A stretch of DNA of 64,000 nucleotides from Eudorina sp. 2006-703-Eu-15 (GCA_003117195.1 BDSI01000107.1:1-64000), one strand, 5' to 3'; positions 38,601-50,515 are shown, counted from the stretch's first letter. Notes: a model not told the origin generated them from the sequence alone. Made by a program: numbers and translations.

Positions 38601-41600
38601 TACCTAAACCCGCCCCTCCTCCGTCCTCCCGGCCCCCCGTTGTGTGCCCATGTCCTATGTGGCCGCCGTCCGCCTTCCCAGGCCTTCTATCCAGGCAGTA
38701 CCAGCACACACCCCACGACCTGGGCGGCCCCATCACGGAGGGGCTGCAGCTGGCGGCACTGAGCACCATTCAGCGCATCAAGGCGCTGGAGGACAAGTCG
38801 CAAGAGCTGCACAGGTGGGAGGAGGGTGGAGGGCGGGAGGGGCAGGGGGCGCGCACGTGCGTGCGGTGCGGGTGAGTGGAGGCAGCGCCCTTCCTGCTCA
38901 CCCCCACGCCCCACCCCTGCCTGCCCCCCCGGCTTGCTCCTGGGCTGGGGAGGGGGGGGGTGCGCGGTACGGGCCATGGGGCATGTTTTGCCGGATGCAG
39001 TGCCCACCCCTTGCATGACACGAACACGCCCGCCGGACCGCCAAGGAAGTCACACGCACACACACGCACACACGCACACACGCACGCACACGCACACACA
39101 CACACTTTCCTTCACTTCTCGCGGCTCAGTTTTCGTTTACACAGGAGCTCAGGAGGCACAACGCACGCGCGCGCATATTGTTACGGCACTCACATACACG
39201 GTAAACGCACATGGCGCTCAGTATACATTATGTATGGCTTCGTTTCGTATGGTCGTACACGGGCGGGTTCCACGCTGAGCACATGCGGTGCACGGGGTGC
39301 CCCCGCTCCTGCCCTCCCCCGGCTACCTTCCCCCTCCAGGGAGGTGGTGGTGCTGCGTCGCTCCCTGGCCGACCACCGGCGGGCGGAGAGGGCCCGGGCG
39401 CAGGCGGAGGTGGATGCCCAGGAGCGGAAGGTGAGGGGGGAGGGAGGTACAGCGAGTTGGTAGGCAACGATGAATTGCGCACTGGGAGGGGTGGACAGTG
39501 GGGAGGGGTAGAGAGTGGGGAGGGGTGGAGAGTGGAGAGTGGGGACGGGTGGAGAGTGGGGACGGGTGGAGAGTGGGGAGGGGCCATACCCGTGGCACCT
39601 GCAGCCGGGACGGGTGGAGAGTGGGGAGGGGGGGAAGACCGGGTCTCGCCCATCAATGGTACTGGACCAGGTCGCCACCCAGTGCCAACCCCATCCCACA
39701 AGAAAATGTTCGTGGCCGTGCAACCGTCCCTCCCCATCTGCCTCCTCTTCCTCCTCCCCCGCCCCCTCCTCCACCTACGCCTCATCCTCGCCCGCCTCCT
39801 CCTACGCCTCTTCGTCCCCCGCCTCTTCCTCCTAACCCCCCTCCTAAACCTCTTCCCTCCCGCCTCCTCCCCGTCCTCCTCCCCGTCCTCCCCCTCCCTC
39901 GCCTGCTCTCCCCCCCCCCCCGCGCGTCACGACGCCCCCAGGCCTCCCAGCGGCACCGCGACAAGCCGCCCCACCCGGTGCACGAGTTCTTGGCCGCCAA
40001 GTGGGCGGACTTCTTCGTGGGGCTGGGAGGGGGGCCCCGGGTCCCCCGAGTGCTGCGGGCGGAGGGGCGCGTCTTCAACAGGTGGGGACCCGGGTGGCTC
40101 CAGGGGTGGCTCCAGGGGTGGCTCCAAGGACGGGGGGACAGGGAGGGGACTGTCACCCATTCGGTCACTGTCCAGCGGTTTCACAGTCTTGATGAACATG
40201 AGGGGAGGGTGGTTTCGCCATGACCTGCTTGCACTACCCTCCCCACCCCCCGGCCTCACCCACGAGCTCCCCTCACGGCCATGCCGCCGCCCTGAGCCCG
40301 CCGCCACCTTCGCACCCTGACGGCCACTCCAGGGGGGGAGGGAGGGGCTGGGCCCTGGGCCCCTACCAGCACTACCCGTGCTCTCCCGTTCTTTCCCCGC
40401 AGTTCTCAATCCTCATTTCGTCAGTCTGTCTGTCGTCAGCGTTCGCGACGCTCTGCCTTCACCCAACACACCACTGCTGATGGATATCCCCACCCCACCC
40501 CACCCCACGCTACCCCACCCCACCCCACCCTGCCCTACTCTCCCGGCCGGGGTTGCCGGGGGCTTCCGTGGCTCCCCGTCCCGCGCGCATGCTCCCGCAG
40601 GCGCATGGAGAAGGTGGACGCGGAGAAGATGGTCCGGGCCATCTGGGCCGCCAAGGACGAGTGGCAGGGCCGCAACCCGGCGGCCCGGGTCACGCTGGAC
40701 GACTTCCTGCTGGGCTACATGCAGCGCAAGTACGTCAACCCGCGCGCCGTGGCCGAGACCGCCTACAACCTGGTCTACACGCTGGGGCAGCACCTGTACG
40801 ACCCGGACTGCCACCTCTTCATACGGGTGGGATCTCTGGGTCGGGGTCTGGGGGTTCGGAGATCGCGGGGCACACACGCACACACACAGGCCTCCTCCTC
40901 ACATGCCGTACTGCCGTACTGCCGTACTTTGCCTCAGGTCCTCCTTGGCGAAGTGGACGAGGGGATCCGCGCGGAGCAGAAGGAGCTGCAGGTGGGGTGG
41001 GTGCGGGGGTGCGGGATGGGGGGAAGGTCGGGATGGGGGGGGTGGTGAAAAGAGAAAACCCAGGAAGGATGTGTGGTGAGTGGGGGTTGGGGGTTGGGAG
41101 GAAAGCCCGGGGGGAGGGATGTGGGGATGTGGGGAAGGGGGACAGCGGGGTCAGATGGGAATGGGTTAGAGGCGCGGCTAAGGGGAGATCGTGTGTGAGA
41201 GAGTCACCCGAAGGGGCGGGCCCCCATACTTACATTATCACAGCGCAACCTCTCCCCGGTAGTCCTTCTACGCTCCTGTCCACCCCCCAACCGCCCAACC
41301 GCCCAACCGCCCAACCGCCCAACCCCTCACCCCCACCCACCAAGCACAGGTGGACCTGGTCACCACTCTGTCCTGCTTGGATGGGGCGGTGCACGGGGGT
41401 CGCTGCACCGGCTACCTGGCCAAGAGGGACGTGTGCGCAGCGATCAAGGCAAGGGGGTCGGGGGGGCCGTGTGTGTGTGTGTGTGTGTGTGTAGAGAAAT
41501 ACACCGCCCGACCCAGCCCAGGGTGTGTTGCTTAGGCAGGCAGAACAGGAGTGCGTGGCATGCACGGGCGGAGTAGCACCCAAAAGTAGCCCGGGTGTGT

Positions 41601-44600
41601 GTGTGTGTATGTGTGGATGTTACAGGGGCCGGGTGCGTGTGTGTGCGTGATGGGGGTGGAGCCACACCCTCTAGATGTCTGTATGTCTCCTGCGGAGGAA
41701 GAGTGCGTCCATGGTGTCGTGCGGTTGAGGGTCTATGGGTGTGACATCTGACTGTGCCCATCGGCACAGTGCAGGCGTCTGCCTTGCTGTATGATTTCCC
41801 GGCCGCCCTCCAGAAGTGCGACCTGCACCACTCCTCTCATCCAGCATCGCGCGCCCTTTGGCGTTGCAACCACCCATCCCGCGGTGTCCCCGCCCTCCCG
41901 CCCCCCCGCTCCACAGGGCTTCTTTCCCAACAAGCCTCAGGCGCGGTTTGAGGAGGTGAGTGGGGCTATGTACGGTATCGCGGCTCCAGAGAGGGCCAGG
42001 GGGGGCCAGTGGGGGCCAGGGGAAGGGACGCACGCGGGTGCGGGTGCGGGGGCGGGGGCGGGGGACGGGGGCGGGGGACGGGGGCGGGGGCGGGGGCGGG
42101 GGCGGGGACGGGGGCGGGGGCGGGGGCGGGGCGGGGGGCGGGGGCGGGGCGGGGGCGGGGCGGGGGCGGGGGCGGGGCGGGGGCGGGGCGGGGGCGGGGG
42201 CGGGGGCGGGGGCGGGTGAGGAGGGGGGCCTGCGCCAGACGGCGGACCCGGAGGAGCAGACGGCGGATGGCTGGTCGCAATGAGTTCCTGACATCGCCTT
42301 GTTGCCCTCCTCCCCGTCTCCACATCTTCACCACCCCCTTCCTGGCCCCCCTCTTGCCGGTAATGTCAATCACCCAGCTGCCCACCCTCGGAGGGCCCCC
42401 CCACAACACACACACACACGGGCTGTCTCCCGGCTTTGGTGCGTCTGGGCATTTTTTCGGCTTCAACCCGTCCCTTAACCCCCCCGCCCAGTTTGAATAC
42501 GTCTACCAATTTCCGATACCCCCCTCCCCCTCCCCGCCCGCCCTCCGGCCCCCCTCCGCCCCCGGCTGTTCAGATCCTTGAGGCGCTGGACGCGGACGCC
42601 CCGGGTCGTGAGGTGGTGCAGTACCGGCGGCTGTTCGACGACGATGGGGACCTGAACCAGGGGGTGTTTGCGGAGGCCATCCGTACACAGCACCTGGACG
42701 AGCGACTGCAGCTGCTGCAGGTGAGGTAGCGAGGCGGGTCCGGGTTACCACCGGGTGAAGGTGCGGGGGTGTGTGAAGGTGGTGTGTGCTCTGGGCGGCC
42801 GGCTCGTGAAGGGGGTGGTATCCGTGGTCGTCCGTGGTCGTCCCGGGTCGTCGAACGCGCGCGCTCTCACATACACACATCGGTTCGGGTGGGTACTCCT
42901 CGCTGCGCGCAGTTGTACGGTATGTATATATATGTGTGAGTGTGTTTAGATTTGCAACCCGCCCGCCCGTATATATATATGTGTGAGTGTGTGTGTTTGC
43001 GTGTATATCATCATCACGGAGTTGTGTCCCTCCCTTCCCAAGTCCCCGTCGTCCCCGTCCTCTCCGTCCTCGTCTGCCCCCCGTTGAAGGCCATCGAGGA
43101 CGCGCTCTTCGACGCAGCGGAGAAGGCCCGGACCCGCTACATCGCGCCCTCACTGCTGGCTTCCGTACTCAAGTCTGTCGTACCGGACTGCACAGAAGAG
43201 TCCGTACGACAGTACCATCGGATAGTGTACGGCAGTGATTCCGGTACGCGCGCCGCCGAGACGGCCGCCCCCGCCATGAACACGGCGTACACCAGGGCGG
43301 CGGCGGCGGCCGCGAAGGCGGCGGCCGCGGCGGCTGGCGGCGGCCACCACTCGGGGGGCGGCATGTCGGGATCTCGTACGGCGGGCACACATACGGCGGC
43401 AGCGGCGGCGGTGGCGGGGGCCCTGCTGACTGGGCAGGCGGCGGAGGCCGTTGCGGCCACCGCTGCCGCGGCCGCAGCCGCGGCCGGCGCCGCCGCCCTG
43501 GCCGCCGTCAATGGAGCTTCGGGCGCACCCGCTGCAGCAGGAACTGCTGCCGCAGCGGCGGCGGCGGCGGCGGGTGGTGCCGGTGCAGCAGGCGGCGGCG
43601 GCGGCGGTGGAAGCGCTGGCGCGGCGGGCGGAGAGGCTGCGGGCAATGGTGGCGGCAGTGGGTCCTTGGAGGAGACGCCTCTGGTGCCCACGGTGGATGG
43701 GGTGATGGACCTGATCCGGAGGGGCTGGGTGCCGCAGATCACCAGCTTCTCGTCGGTGGTCGAGGTGGGTGGCTGGGTGGCTGGGTGGCTGGGTGGCGGG
43801 GCGCCGGCGCGGTGCTCTGATGGCCCCGCATGTGTTTGTCATGCACGTGTAAGGGCGTGGTATGAAGCGCCCGTGCGGGTGTGAAGCTCGAGAGGCCAGA
43901 GGGGGTCTGGGCGGAGGAGAGTTTAGGGTAGAGGGGAGGGAGGGGGGTCGCGGGGACGTACGGGGCACCGTGCAGAGCCCCCATCTCCCCCTCGTCCATT
44001 CTGGGCTTGTTTCCCTGGCTTCAACCTCCTCCCCGCCGGCCCCCCTCCTCCTCGCAGACCCTGGCCCTGGGCAGCGCCCTCAAGATCAAGCTGAAGCAGC
44101 AGATGAGCATGAGGCGGAGGGACTCCCTGGCGGCAGCAACAGCGGCGGTGGCGACGGGGCCGGCGGGCCAGGTGAGGGCTGCGGGAGGGGCGGGAGGGGC
44201 GGGAGGGGGCGCTGCCGCCACGGAGGATCAATTCGGGGCCCCCACCTCCGACCCGAACCCCCTTCCCCCGCGCCCGGCGGTGGCCGCAAACCCCTCAGGG
44301 TGATTCGGTAGGTCAGCTTGCTTGCCCGCGCTGCTCGTCCAGGCAGGCAGGCAGGCAGGCGAGGAGGTCACAGCATAGGGCGAGGCGGGGTGTTACGCAA
44401 GGTCTTCGTTGCTAGTGCGGCACTCATGGTAAGGCGCCTTTGCGACTGTTTGCGGCCGCTTCCCCTTCGCCAAACCGACTCCCCCCCCCCACCCATCCAA
44501 CCCCCCACCCCCCACCCCGCCCACCCGCCCCGCAGCTGCACGCCGACAGCAGCAGCCGCCTGATCTCGCAAAAGAGCGGCTGGGCAATCGCCGCATCTGC

Positions 44601-45938
44601 CATCGGCCTGGGGGAGGGCGGCGAGGGCGCAGGCGGGGGCGCCCGGCTAGGCGGAGCCTCCGCCTCCGCCTGGACGGCCACCCAACGGGCGGCGCTGAAG
44701 CGGCTGCGCTACCTCCGAGCCATGGCGGCGGTCCGGGAGGCCTGGCTGCAGGTGGGGGGCGGAGGATCAAACGGAACGAACTTGGCACGGAACACGCAGA
44801 CGGTTAGATGGTTCAGTTGGGGACTTGCTTTGTTCGCCTGTTGGATGGTTCGTTGGTTGGTTGATTGGTTGGTTGGTTGATTGGTTGGCCGATCAAGGAC
44901 CGCAAACAGCAGCCCGCCTGCCTCGTTCCCGCTGGCGCCGTCAAAACCCGGACAACCCGAACTCCCGGGTTCGCTTCTGGGTCTAGGGTTTTCCTTATTA
45001 ATCCTCAGCCTCCACCCCCGGCCCGCCCGTCCTCGTGGCTCCCACCCCCACCTCCCCCGCAGGAGGAGAACGCCCGCGTCCGGCAGGTGGTAGCGCTGGC
45101 CCACGGCGCGCCCGTCACCGCCGCCGCCGCCGCTGCCGCTGCTGCTGCCGCTGCTGCCGCTGCCACAGCCGCCACCAATCCGCCCGGCCCCGACACGCCG
45201 GGTGCCGGTGCCGCCGCCGCAGCCGCGCGGGAGGCTGCCAAGGCGCGTGGCGCGGCCGCGGCGGCGGCTGGCGGAGAGGCGGGTGCGACGGGCGGCAGTG
45301 GCGCCGCCGCAGTGGTTGGCGGCGTCCGCATCTCCTCCCTGGCCTCCCTGCCCACCGCCGCGGACTTCTCCGGCCACGAGGAGCCGGAGATGGCGGCGCT
45401 GGAGGCGGCGCAGCGCATCCTCGCCACCCAGCTCGCCGCCGCCGGCGCCATCGGCTTCAGCGGCGGTCGCCAGCCCTTCAGTTTCGTCGCCGCCGGCACG
45501 CCCGCCCTCGGCGGCGGCGGCGGCAGCGCGGAGACGCCGACGCCGCGGCCGACACGCGGCGCCAACGGCGCCACCAACGGCGCCAGCGGCGGCAGCACCC
45601 TCCCGACGGCGCCGGTGATCGCCGCCGCCACGGTTCTGGAGGAGGGCAGTGAGCGGCTGCAGCGGCTCAAGGCGCTGGGCAGCATCATGACGGCGCTGGT
45701 GGAGGACCGACCTGACGCGCCCGCAGCCGCGCTGGACGCCGACATCCGCCGCAGCCTGTACCAGCTGCCGGGGCTGGAGGACGGGGGGAAGCGCGACGGC
45801 GACGGCGACGGCGAGAGCGACAGCGACAGCGACAGCGGCTCGGCGGGCGGGGGCGAGGGGGCGGAGGGACGGGGACCTAGGGTGCCGCCGATCTCGGGGC
45901 ACGTGGACCGCGTGGCCTTGATGCTGAGGGGGCGGTAG
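28888..45938 (+). CDS. Giant coiled-coil/low-complexity protein, unknown function (24 exons, ~2,346 aa)
   Basis: Exons: 28888-29813, 30417-30640, 31480-31614, 32102-32465, 32828-32951, 33476-34121, 34842-34900, 35329-35429, 35979-36153, 36383-36499, 36759-37952, 38139-38321, 38699-38814, 39340-39430, 39942-40081, 40601-40826, 40938-40991, 41350-41448, 41917-41955, 42574-42720, 43090-43764, 44058-44171, 44536-44751, 45063-45938. The start MSALEANFYRNHRILHPWD is chosen for its context; the frame stays open upstream to 28662. The N-terminal third has poly-Gln, poly-Gly/Ala and poly-Pro. Exons 35329-36857 and 38699-39430 look like helical coiled coil (ELEAELYDVRQDHA). A conserved-looking helical core (40601-42720: EWQGRNPAARVTLDDFLLGY, YNLVYTLGQHLYDPDCHLF) has weak EF-hand-like stretches. 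No family recognised; a cytoskeletal or axonemal scaffold is a guess. The 37952/38139 junction is the weakest. Confidence 0.72.
29620..29676 (+). repeat. CAG repeat coding poly-Gln
   Basis: A near-perfect CAG run encodes about eleven Gln followed by LQQQ in exon 1 of the large gene. Two shorter CAG/CAA runs occur at ~29139-29160 and ~29282-29304, each after an Glu-Ser pair. Confidence 0.9.
31311..31324 (+). repeat. Intron block A copy 1
   Basis: GTCTACCAATTTCC, exact, in the intron 30641-31479 of the large gene, 155 nt before the acceptor and followed by a pyrimidine-rich stretch. Confidence 0.85.
32706..32719 (+). repeat. Intron block A copy 2
   Basis: GTCTACCAATTTCC, exact, preceded by CAGTTTAGGTAT and followed by CCATATCCC, in the intron 32466-32827, 108 nt before the acceptor. 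Confidence 0.9.
32981..33000 (+). repeat. Intron block C copy (A-rich segment after donor)
   Basis: GGGTTGAACAAAACGAACAG, 30 nt after the donor at 32952. Related A-rich segments occur at ~34918-34945, ~35487-35536 and ~44764-44795 in this gene, and antisense at ~55505-55560 in the next gene. Confidence 0.5.
34217..34562 (+). repeat. 15-bp minisatellite AGGGGAGGGGTATCT (~23 copies) in an intron
   Basis: Near-perfect tandem units with alternation of TATCT and TATCC, and two units one base short, near the donor of intron 34122-34841. It reads through as an open frame only because 15 is a multiple of three. A G-rich RNA strand could form quadruplexes. Confidence 0.97.
35131..35153. repeat. Palindrome GTGATATGCC-CCT-GGCATATCAC
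   Basis: Perfect 10-bp arms around a 3-nt loop, within the intron 34901-35328 of the large gene. Could be a small RNA hairpin or part of a foldback element. Confidence 0.8.
35873..35963 (+). repeat. CCCCAAA telomere-like heptamer array in an intron
   Basis: About a dozen CCCCAAA units, two of them one C short, lie immediately before the acceptor of exon 35979-36153. The unit differs from the plant-type CCCTAAA and the Chlamydomonas CCCTAAAA telomere repeats, so this is not a simple telomere remnant. Confidence 0.95.
36338..36351 (+). repeat. Intron block A copy 3 (diverged)
   Basis: GTCTACCCATTTCG (two mismatches), followed by TACACCCGCCCTCC and the acceptor 31 nt later, in the intron 36154-36382. 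Confidence 0.65.
37768..37946 (+). repeat. Polypurine GGGGGAA array
   Basis: About 180 bp of GGGGGAA/GGGGAAG units with no pyrimidine. In the model it is read as Gly/Lys/Glu/Arg repeats at the end of exon 36759-37952. It may instead be intronic, because no clearly better donor was found before it. Confidence 0.9.
38018..38059 (+). repeat. Intron block D copy 1
   Basis: Contains TCTCGCACATCCCATGTACT then GGAACAGGTCTCCAC, ahead of a CCCCA-rich tract and an acceptor at 38138. A matching block is at 39642-39690. Confidence 0.6.
38061..38138 (+). repeat. CCCCA simple repeat forming an extreme polypyrimidine tract
   Basis: CACCC/ACCCC units run directly into the acceptor GCCCCAG of exon 38139-38321. 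Confidence 0.85.
39642..39690 (+). repeat. Intron block D copy 2
   Basis: Contains TCTCGCCCATCAATGGTACT then GGACCAGGTCGCCACC, matching 38018-38059, in the intron 39431-39941. Confidence 0.6.
40163..40205 (+). repeat. Intron block B copy (large plus-strand gene)
   Basis: GTCCAGCGGTTTCACAGTCT then TGATGAACATGAGGGG, about 80 nt after the donor at 40082. It lies on the plus strand, i.e. again in the transcribed orientation. Confidence 0.75.
41279..41325 (+). repeat. CCGCCCAA octamer repeat
   Basis: Five tandem CCGCCCAA-type units in the intron 40992-41349, shortly before the acceptor. Confidence 0.9.
42030..42225 (+). repeat. GGGGGC hexanucleotide expansion in an intron
   Basis: Roughly 190 bp made almost only of GGGGGC, GGGGAC and GGGGC units in the intron 41956-42573. 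Strong G-quadruplex potential on the transcript strand. Confidence 0.95.
42501..42514 (+). repeat. Intron block A copy 4
   Basis: GTCTACCAATTTCC, exact, preceded by CAGTTTGAATAC and followed by GATACCCCCCTCCCC, 59 nt before the acceptor of exon 42574-42720. Confidence 0.92.
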
Positions 45939-46073
45939 ATAGGGCGATAGGTAGGGCCCCTGGGGTACCCGTGCGGTAGCCCTGCACCGGCACCTGGGGA
46001 CCTCCTCTGAAACAACAAACCCAGAACAAACCTGGTGTTGGATTATCCAAAACTCCGTGACGATGCCGGTAAG

Positions 46074-46290
46074 GATGGTGGTGGTGGTGGTGGTGGTGGG
46101 GTCTGGAGGGGTGGTGCACTGAAAAGTGGGGGTTAGAGTAAGAGAGGGGCGGTGGAGGGGTCCGGGTGGGGCGGGTGGGGAGGGAAGGAGACCAGCGGGC
46201 TGACGACGGACCTGAACACAGCATAATACCGTTGGCAACGACGATGATGACGACGACGACGACGACGAAGAAGAAGAAGAAGAAGAAGAA
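46074..46290. repeat. GGT, GAC and GAA trinucleotide runs
   Basis: A GGT run at 46074-46101 and a GAT/GAC-then-GAA run at ~46240-46290, probably in or after the 3' UTR of the large gene. Confidence 0.85.
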
Positions 46291-46495
46291 TGCTTTTGGC
46301 GGTCAACGATAAGGCTGCGAATAGCGGCCAGGGGCCCCCCACCACACACACAGCGGTTTTCGCGCCGGCGTGGGATTTTTGGAGGGGCCCTCCGAGGGAG
46401 TGCACAGGGGAGGGAGGGTTTGAGGCCCCTTCCGTCGTCCCCACCACGTTGGCCGCGGGGCGGAGTCTGCACGTCGTAACATGCGGGGTATGGCG

Positions 46496-46530
46496 GAGTT
46501 GAGGTTGAGGTTGAGGTTGAGGTTGTGGGA
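46496..46530. repeat. GAGGTT hexamer run
   Basis: Five TTGAGG units followed by GGGATT-type repeats. Non-coding. Confidence 0.85.
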
Positions 46531-48059
46531 TTGGGATTGGGGTGGGGGTGGGGGTGGGGGCTCGTTGTTGAAGATGGGGCAATCTCATGTTGCTGATTTG
46601 GGATTTGGGTACGCACGGTTATGGGTGGGCTTCCCATTAAACACTCGTACCCACACAGGCGGGTTTCCTGCCAAGCGCGTAAGCCACACACACATTTGCG
46701 GGGGCGCTGCGGTGCCCTTCGCAAACCACGCACGCTGCCTTGACAACCGACGTAGCACACGTGCACCCAGATTGTTTTCCACGACCACACGGGTAGTCAA
46801 CACGGGTAGTCAACCTGTCCCCCGAGTCCTCATTGGGCCCATTGGGTCACCGTCTTCCTATCGGGTCACCGGTGATGGCGCGGCCGTTCCGCGCTGCGGG
46901 CAGTTTGTGATGCCGCTCCGCCTTCTGGCAGGTGTTTTGCATTTGGGTTTTCTGGTACGTGTATTGGGTTTCGGGTCGGTTCGGTTCGGGCTTTAGGGCT
47001 TCAGCTCGCTGTGCACAATAATAATATGCTGAGCACGCGTCTTCGCCGGCGTCTTCACTTGACATCGCAGCTGACAGCGCCCCGCTTCAGTCCACATGTC
47101 AATACGGGTGTGGAGCGCGAGGAAGCGGGAGGTGAAAGGGAGGGAGAGGGTGGAGGGTTGTGAGGCGTCGGGGCCGAGGGTGCCGTTGGCCGCCATTGGC
47201 CGCCGGGTCGCTTGATTGCGCGGGTGGCACACCCTCGCCGGGTCGCTGGGTCGCTTTGCACATTGGATACAGCGGCGTTTCGATTTATCCCGACTGTTGA
47301 TGTTTACTGCGGTTGGACACAAGGAATCGATTCTGGGCTCTTGGGTTTTAGTTGGTTAGATCGTTGATCAGTTGTTTGTTGTAGGACACGCCGTCTTCCC
47401 TTCGGGCTTGGTGAGCGTTGCTCGGGGCTTCGTCGTCTGCGGCGCGCGCGACGGCGCCGAGGGCCTCATTCTCTCCCCAGCGGATGACAGGGGTCGAGGA
47501 GGAGAGGGGAGGGCGGCGGGCGGGTGAGTAGACTGGCGGACAGGCTCAGCGGCAGCCCCCTTCAGGGGCCAAGAACTGCGACCGCTGGGGAGGCGGCAGG
47601 CCGTCCATGGCTTGGCCTGGGCCCCTTCGAGCGACGAGTGATGGCCCTCATTCATCACTCCCCAGAAGGCCAGAAGCCCTTTGGTCCCCGGGCGGGAGAT
47701 CCAACCACGGCACACGGCGTTAGGGACTCGGTGAGGTCTGGGGGTGGGAAGTCCGTGCGAGGGTGGGCGGCCCGGGGCCGACTGACCTCTGGGCCCCGCC
47801 GCCTCGGCCGCCTGCGTGCAACCCCATGTCCATCTGGCGGACGGCTAGGGTTATTTTTGAGGCGCTTGGCTACGACCGCCTGTTGGAGACTGACGAGCGA
47901 ATGTACGGTTACGAGCACGGTGTGGGGGTGAGGGGAGCCCGTTAGTTGCTTCCCGACCTCTGAACATCTTTTCCTTCGTCTTGGTTGGTCTTCGTTTGGC
48001 TTCTTATTTACGGGTTGTGGCTCTGGGGGCCGGGGTTACGAGCGAGCCGCACTGCAGCC

Positions 48060-48107
48060 GGGTATGCGCTGCGGTGCGCTGCGGTGCGCTGCGGTGCGGT
48101 GCGGTGA
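48060..48107. repeat. GCGGTGCGCT tandem repeat
   Basis: Four to five near-perfect 5-10 bp units. No associated gene. Confidence 0.8.
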
Positions 48108-50426
48108 CTGCTCAGGTCCCTAACGCAGGGGTGGGTGTGGTTCAATGTGTCCCTGGAGGGCGCCCTCGTGTGTATGGATGTATGTGAGTGTTTAGAAGAA
48201 AGACATCGCGCGTGTGTGTGTGTTTAAGGAGAACTGAGGGTGTGCGTGTATGTCTTTGTTTGCGTGTGCTTGCGAGAGGGGGGGGACGGCGCGCTGCTTC
48301 CCGGGCCGCGGACGTCACACGAGCGGATGCCGTACATGAGGGAGCGGATCAGGCGGGCGGATGTGCATCAGTGCAGAGGCTGCCGAGTGGGTGTATGTGG
48401 CAGGGCAGGAGTGCGTGACATGCAACGGACACAGCTAAGCCCGGGCAATGCCCGTACGCCACCAGACCGCCCCGGCCCCCACCCCATAAAGCAATTACAA
48501 GGAGACGTAGCGAGGCTGAGGGCGACTGACGAGTTGCGATGATCGGCACATGTCGGCAGATTGGCTGTCGGAGATTGGCTGAGAGCTGATGTCGTTGGGG
48601 CCGCCAGCCGGTGTGGGTCCGCTGCCCCCCGGGTCACTCAGACACCCACACACACACACACCGGGCGGGCTTCTTTTTTAAACACACACCGCAATGCTGT
48701 GAGCGCGTGCGGGCGGTGGACGCGACGCTGGTCGGCGGAGGGTGCGATGCGCGCGATGACGCTGTACGAGCCCCTCTGTGCACTTGTACCGGGGACGGCC
48801 GATGCTTACGCGGCTGCTTACGCGGTGGCGGTGTGGCAGCGGCGGCGGCGGCGGCTGTGCGCGTTTTCGGTTTGCCTGTTTTTTTTCCCTTTGTCCGAGA
48901 CGTGACGTGACGTGACGCGCATGCGGTCGTCGGAGGTGAGGATGGATGGGCGGGTGGGTGCGCGGCGCATCCTGGTGTTGGCGGGCCCGGCCCCCTGCCC
49001 TGCCCTGCCTACTCAGTCTCCAGTCCTCACGCTGAGTGATGTGATGCTATCAGTGCGTTTTGCGATGTGACGTTACACAATGGGAGTCATGCGATGTTAC
49101 GGTACGTGAGTGTGATTGAGTGTGATTGTAGTACAACGTGGGACCCCCTGAATGCGGCGGGCCGGAGGGGGGGAGAGGGGCCGGATCGCCCCGCCGGGCA
49201 GCACCGCACACCGGGGGACTGCTATAGGTTAGGCCGCGGCGCTGTGTCGTCTTTTCTTTTCAGCGAGGACCCTACCCCCCATCCCGAACTTGTCGTAGTT
49301 ACCGGAGCGTGATGATGGGCTTCAGGCTCTCCCCCTCCCCGCCCCACCCGCCACCAGTTTGTGGTGGTCCATGGGACTGCCAGGGGGGTCCATGGGTCTA
49401 GTCAGGTAGGCAGACTTGTGTAGGATGGGAGGTCGCCCTCAGTGAAGGGAGGTCGTGGAGAGCTGTGCGAGCCGCTGCAGGGTGCCCTCTGGGCGGCGAG
49501 GTACGGAAGAGACATTGGTGTACGTTGAAATGTGTGATGTGTTGGGCAGGACGTGTGGCCGAGCCGGCAGCTGTTGCTGCTGCTGCTGTGTTGTTGCTGC
49601 TGCTGCTGCTGCTTACGCTGCTAGTGTGTTTAATGGTGCGGCTGTGTTGGGACCGTGAGGGCCTCATCCGGGCCTGCGGTCCCCAGCGGTGGCTCTGCGC
49701 AGGGCCGGTCTCTGTACGGCAACCCCGGGTAGAAGAACCTCACCTCCCCCGCCCACCGGCAAGATGGTGGGCGGGCTGAGCGCGTTCGAATGCTCCTCAC
49801 CTGCCTCATCACTGTGCCCGTACACCGTATCTACGACATTGTTGCCGTCCCAGCGCTGTACGGTATACCTACCCACCCAAGCGGTGGAGGTAAAACGGCC
49901 GCTAGAGACCCCTTCAAAAATGGCCGATGCGATGGGGCCTCCCACCTCACTCCGCTACCTATTGGTGAACCAATATGATCACAACTACGGCGGCCAGCCG
50001 GATAAGCAGCAACTGCCGTGTTGACTGCCCTTTGGCCACCCGGGCGGGTGGGGGATGGGGCCTGGCCCCCTCGCTCCCCAGACCGTCATGCGGCAGCGCC
50101 CCCACCAGTGGGATGAGCCCTGGGCTTCCTTCTGAAGTGTTAAAAATGCCCTGGGGGTTTTGGGAACTGGGTGTGACGAGGCATCGTCCAGAGGCCCAAA
50201 CGACTTGTCGTTGGAACGAAGGATGCGGCATGGATGGATGGATGGATGGATACGCTCGCGGCGGCGCCACACAGCACATCGGCCTTCTGCGGGAGGCCAG
50301 GGTCAGCCCAGGCGGGGGCAGGGGGCCCGGACCACGCCGAGCCAGCCCAGCACAGACAGGGACCGCCAGGTCCCAAGCCCGCCCCCAACCCCCTTCCGGC
50401 ATCCCCCCATCACCGGACGCGGAAAT

Positions 50427-50515
50427 CCTGCCCTGGTCTTGCCCTGGTCCTGCCCTGGTCTTGCCCTGCCCTGCCCTGGTCTTGCCCTGGTCTTGCCCTG
50501 GTCTTGCCCTTGCCT
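50427..50515. repeat. CTTGCCCTGGTC dodecamer repeat
   Basis: About seven units, some with TCC for CTT and one collapsed to CCCTG pairs, in the gene-poor interval. Confidence 0.9.

Noticed and set aside
44709..46790. Minus-strand open frame of 693 codons
   Set aside because: Antisense to the last two exons of the large plus-strand gene and to its introns; composition is that of a GC-skew shadow.
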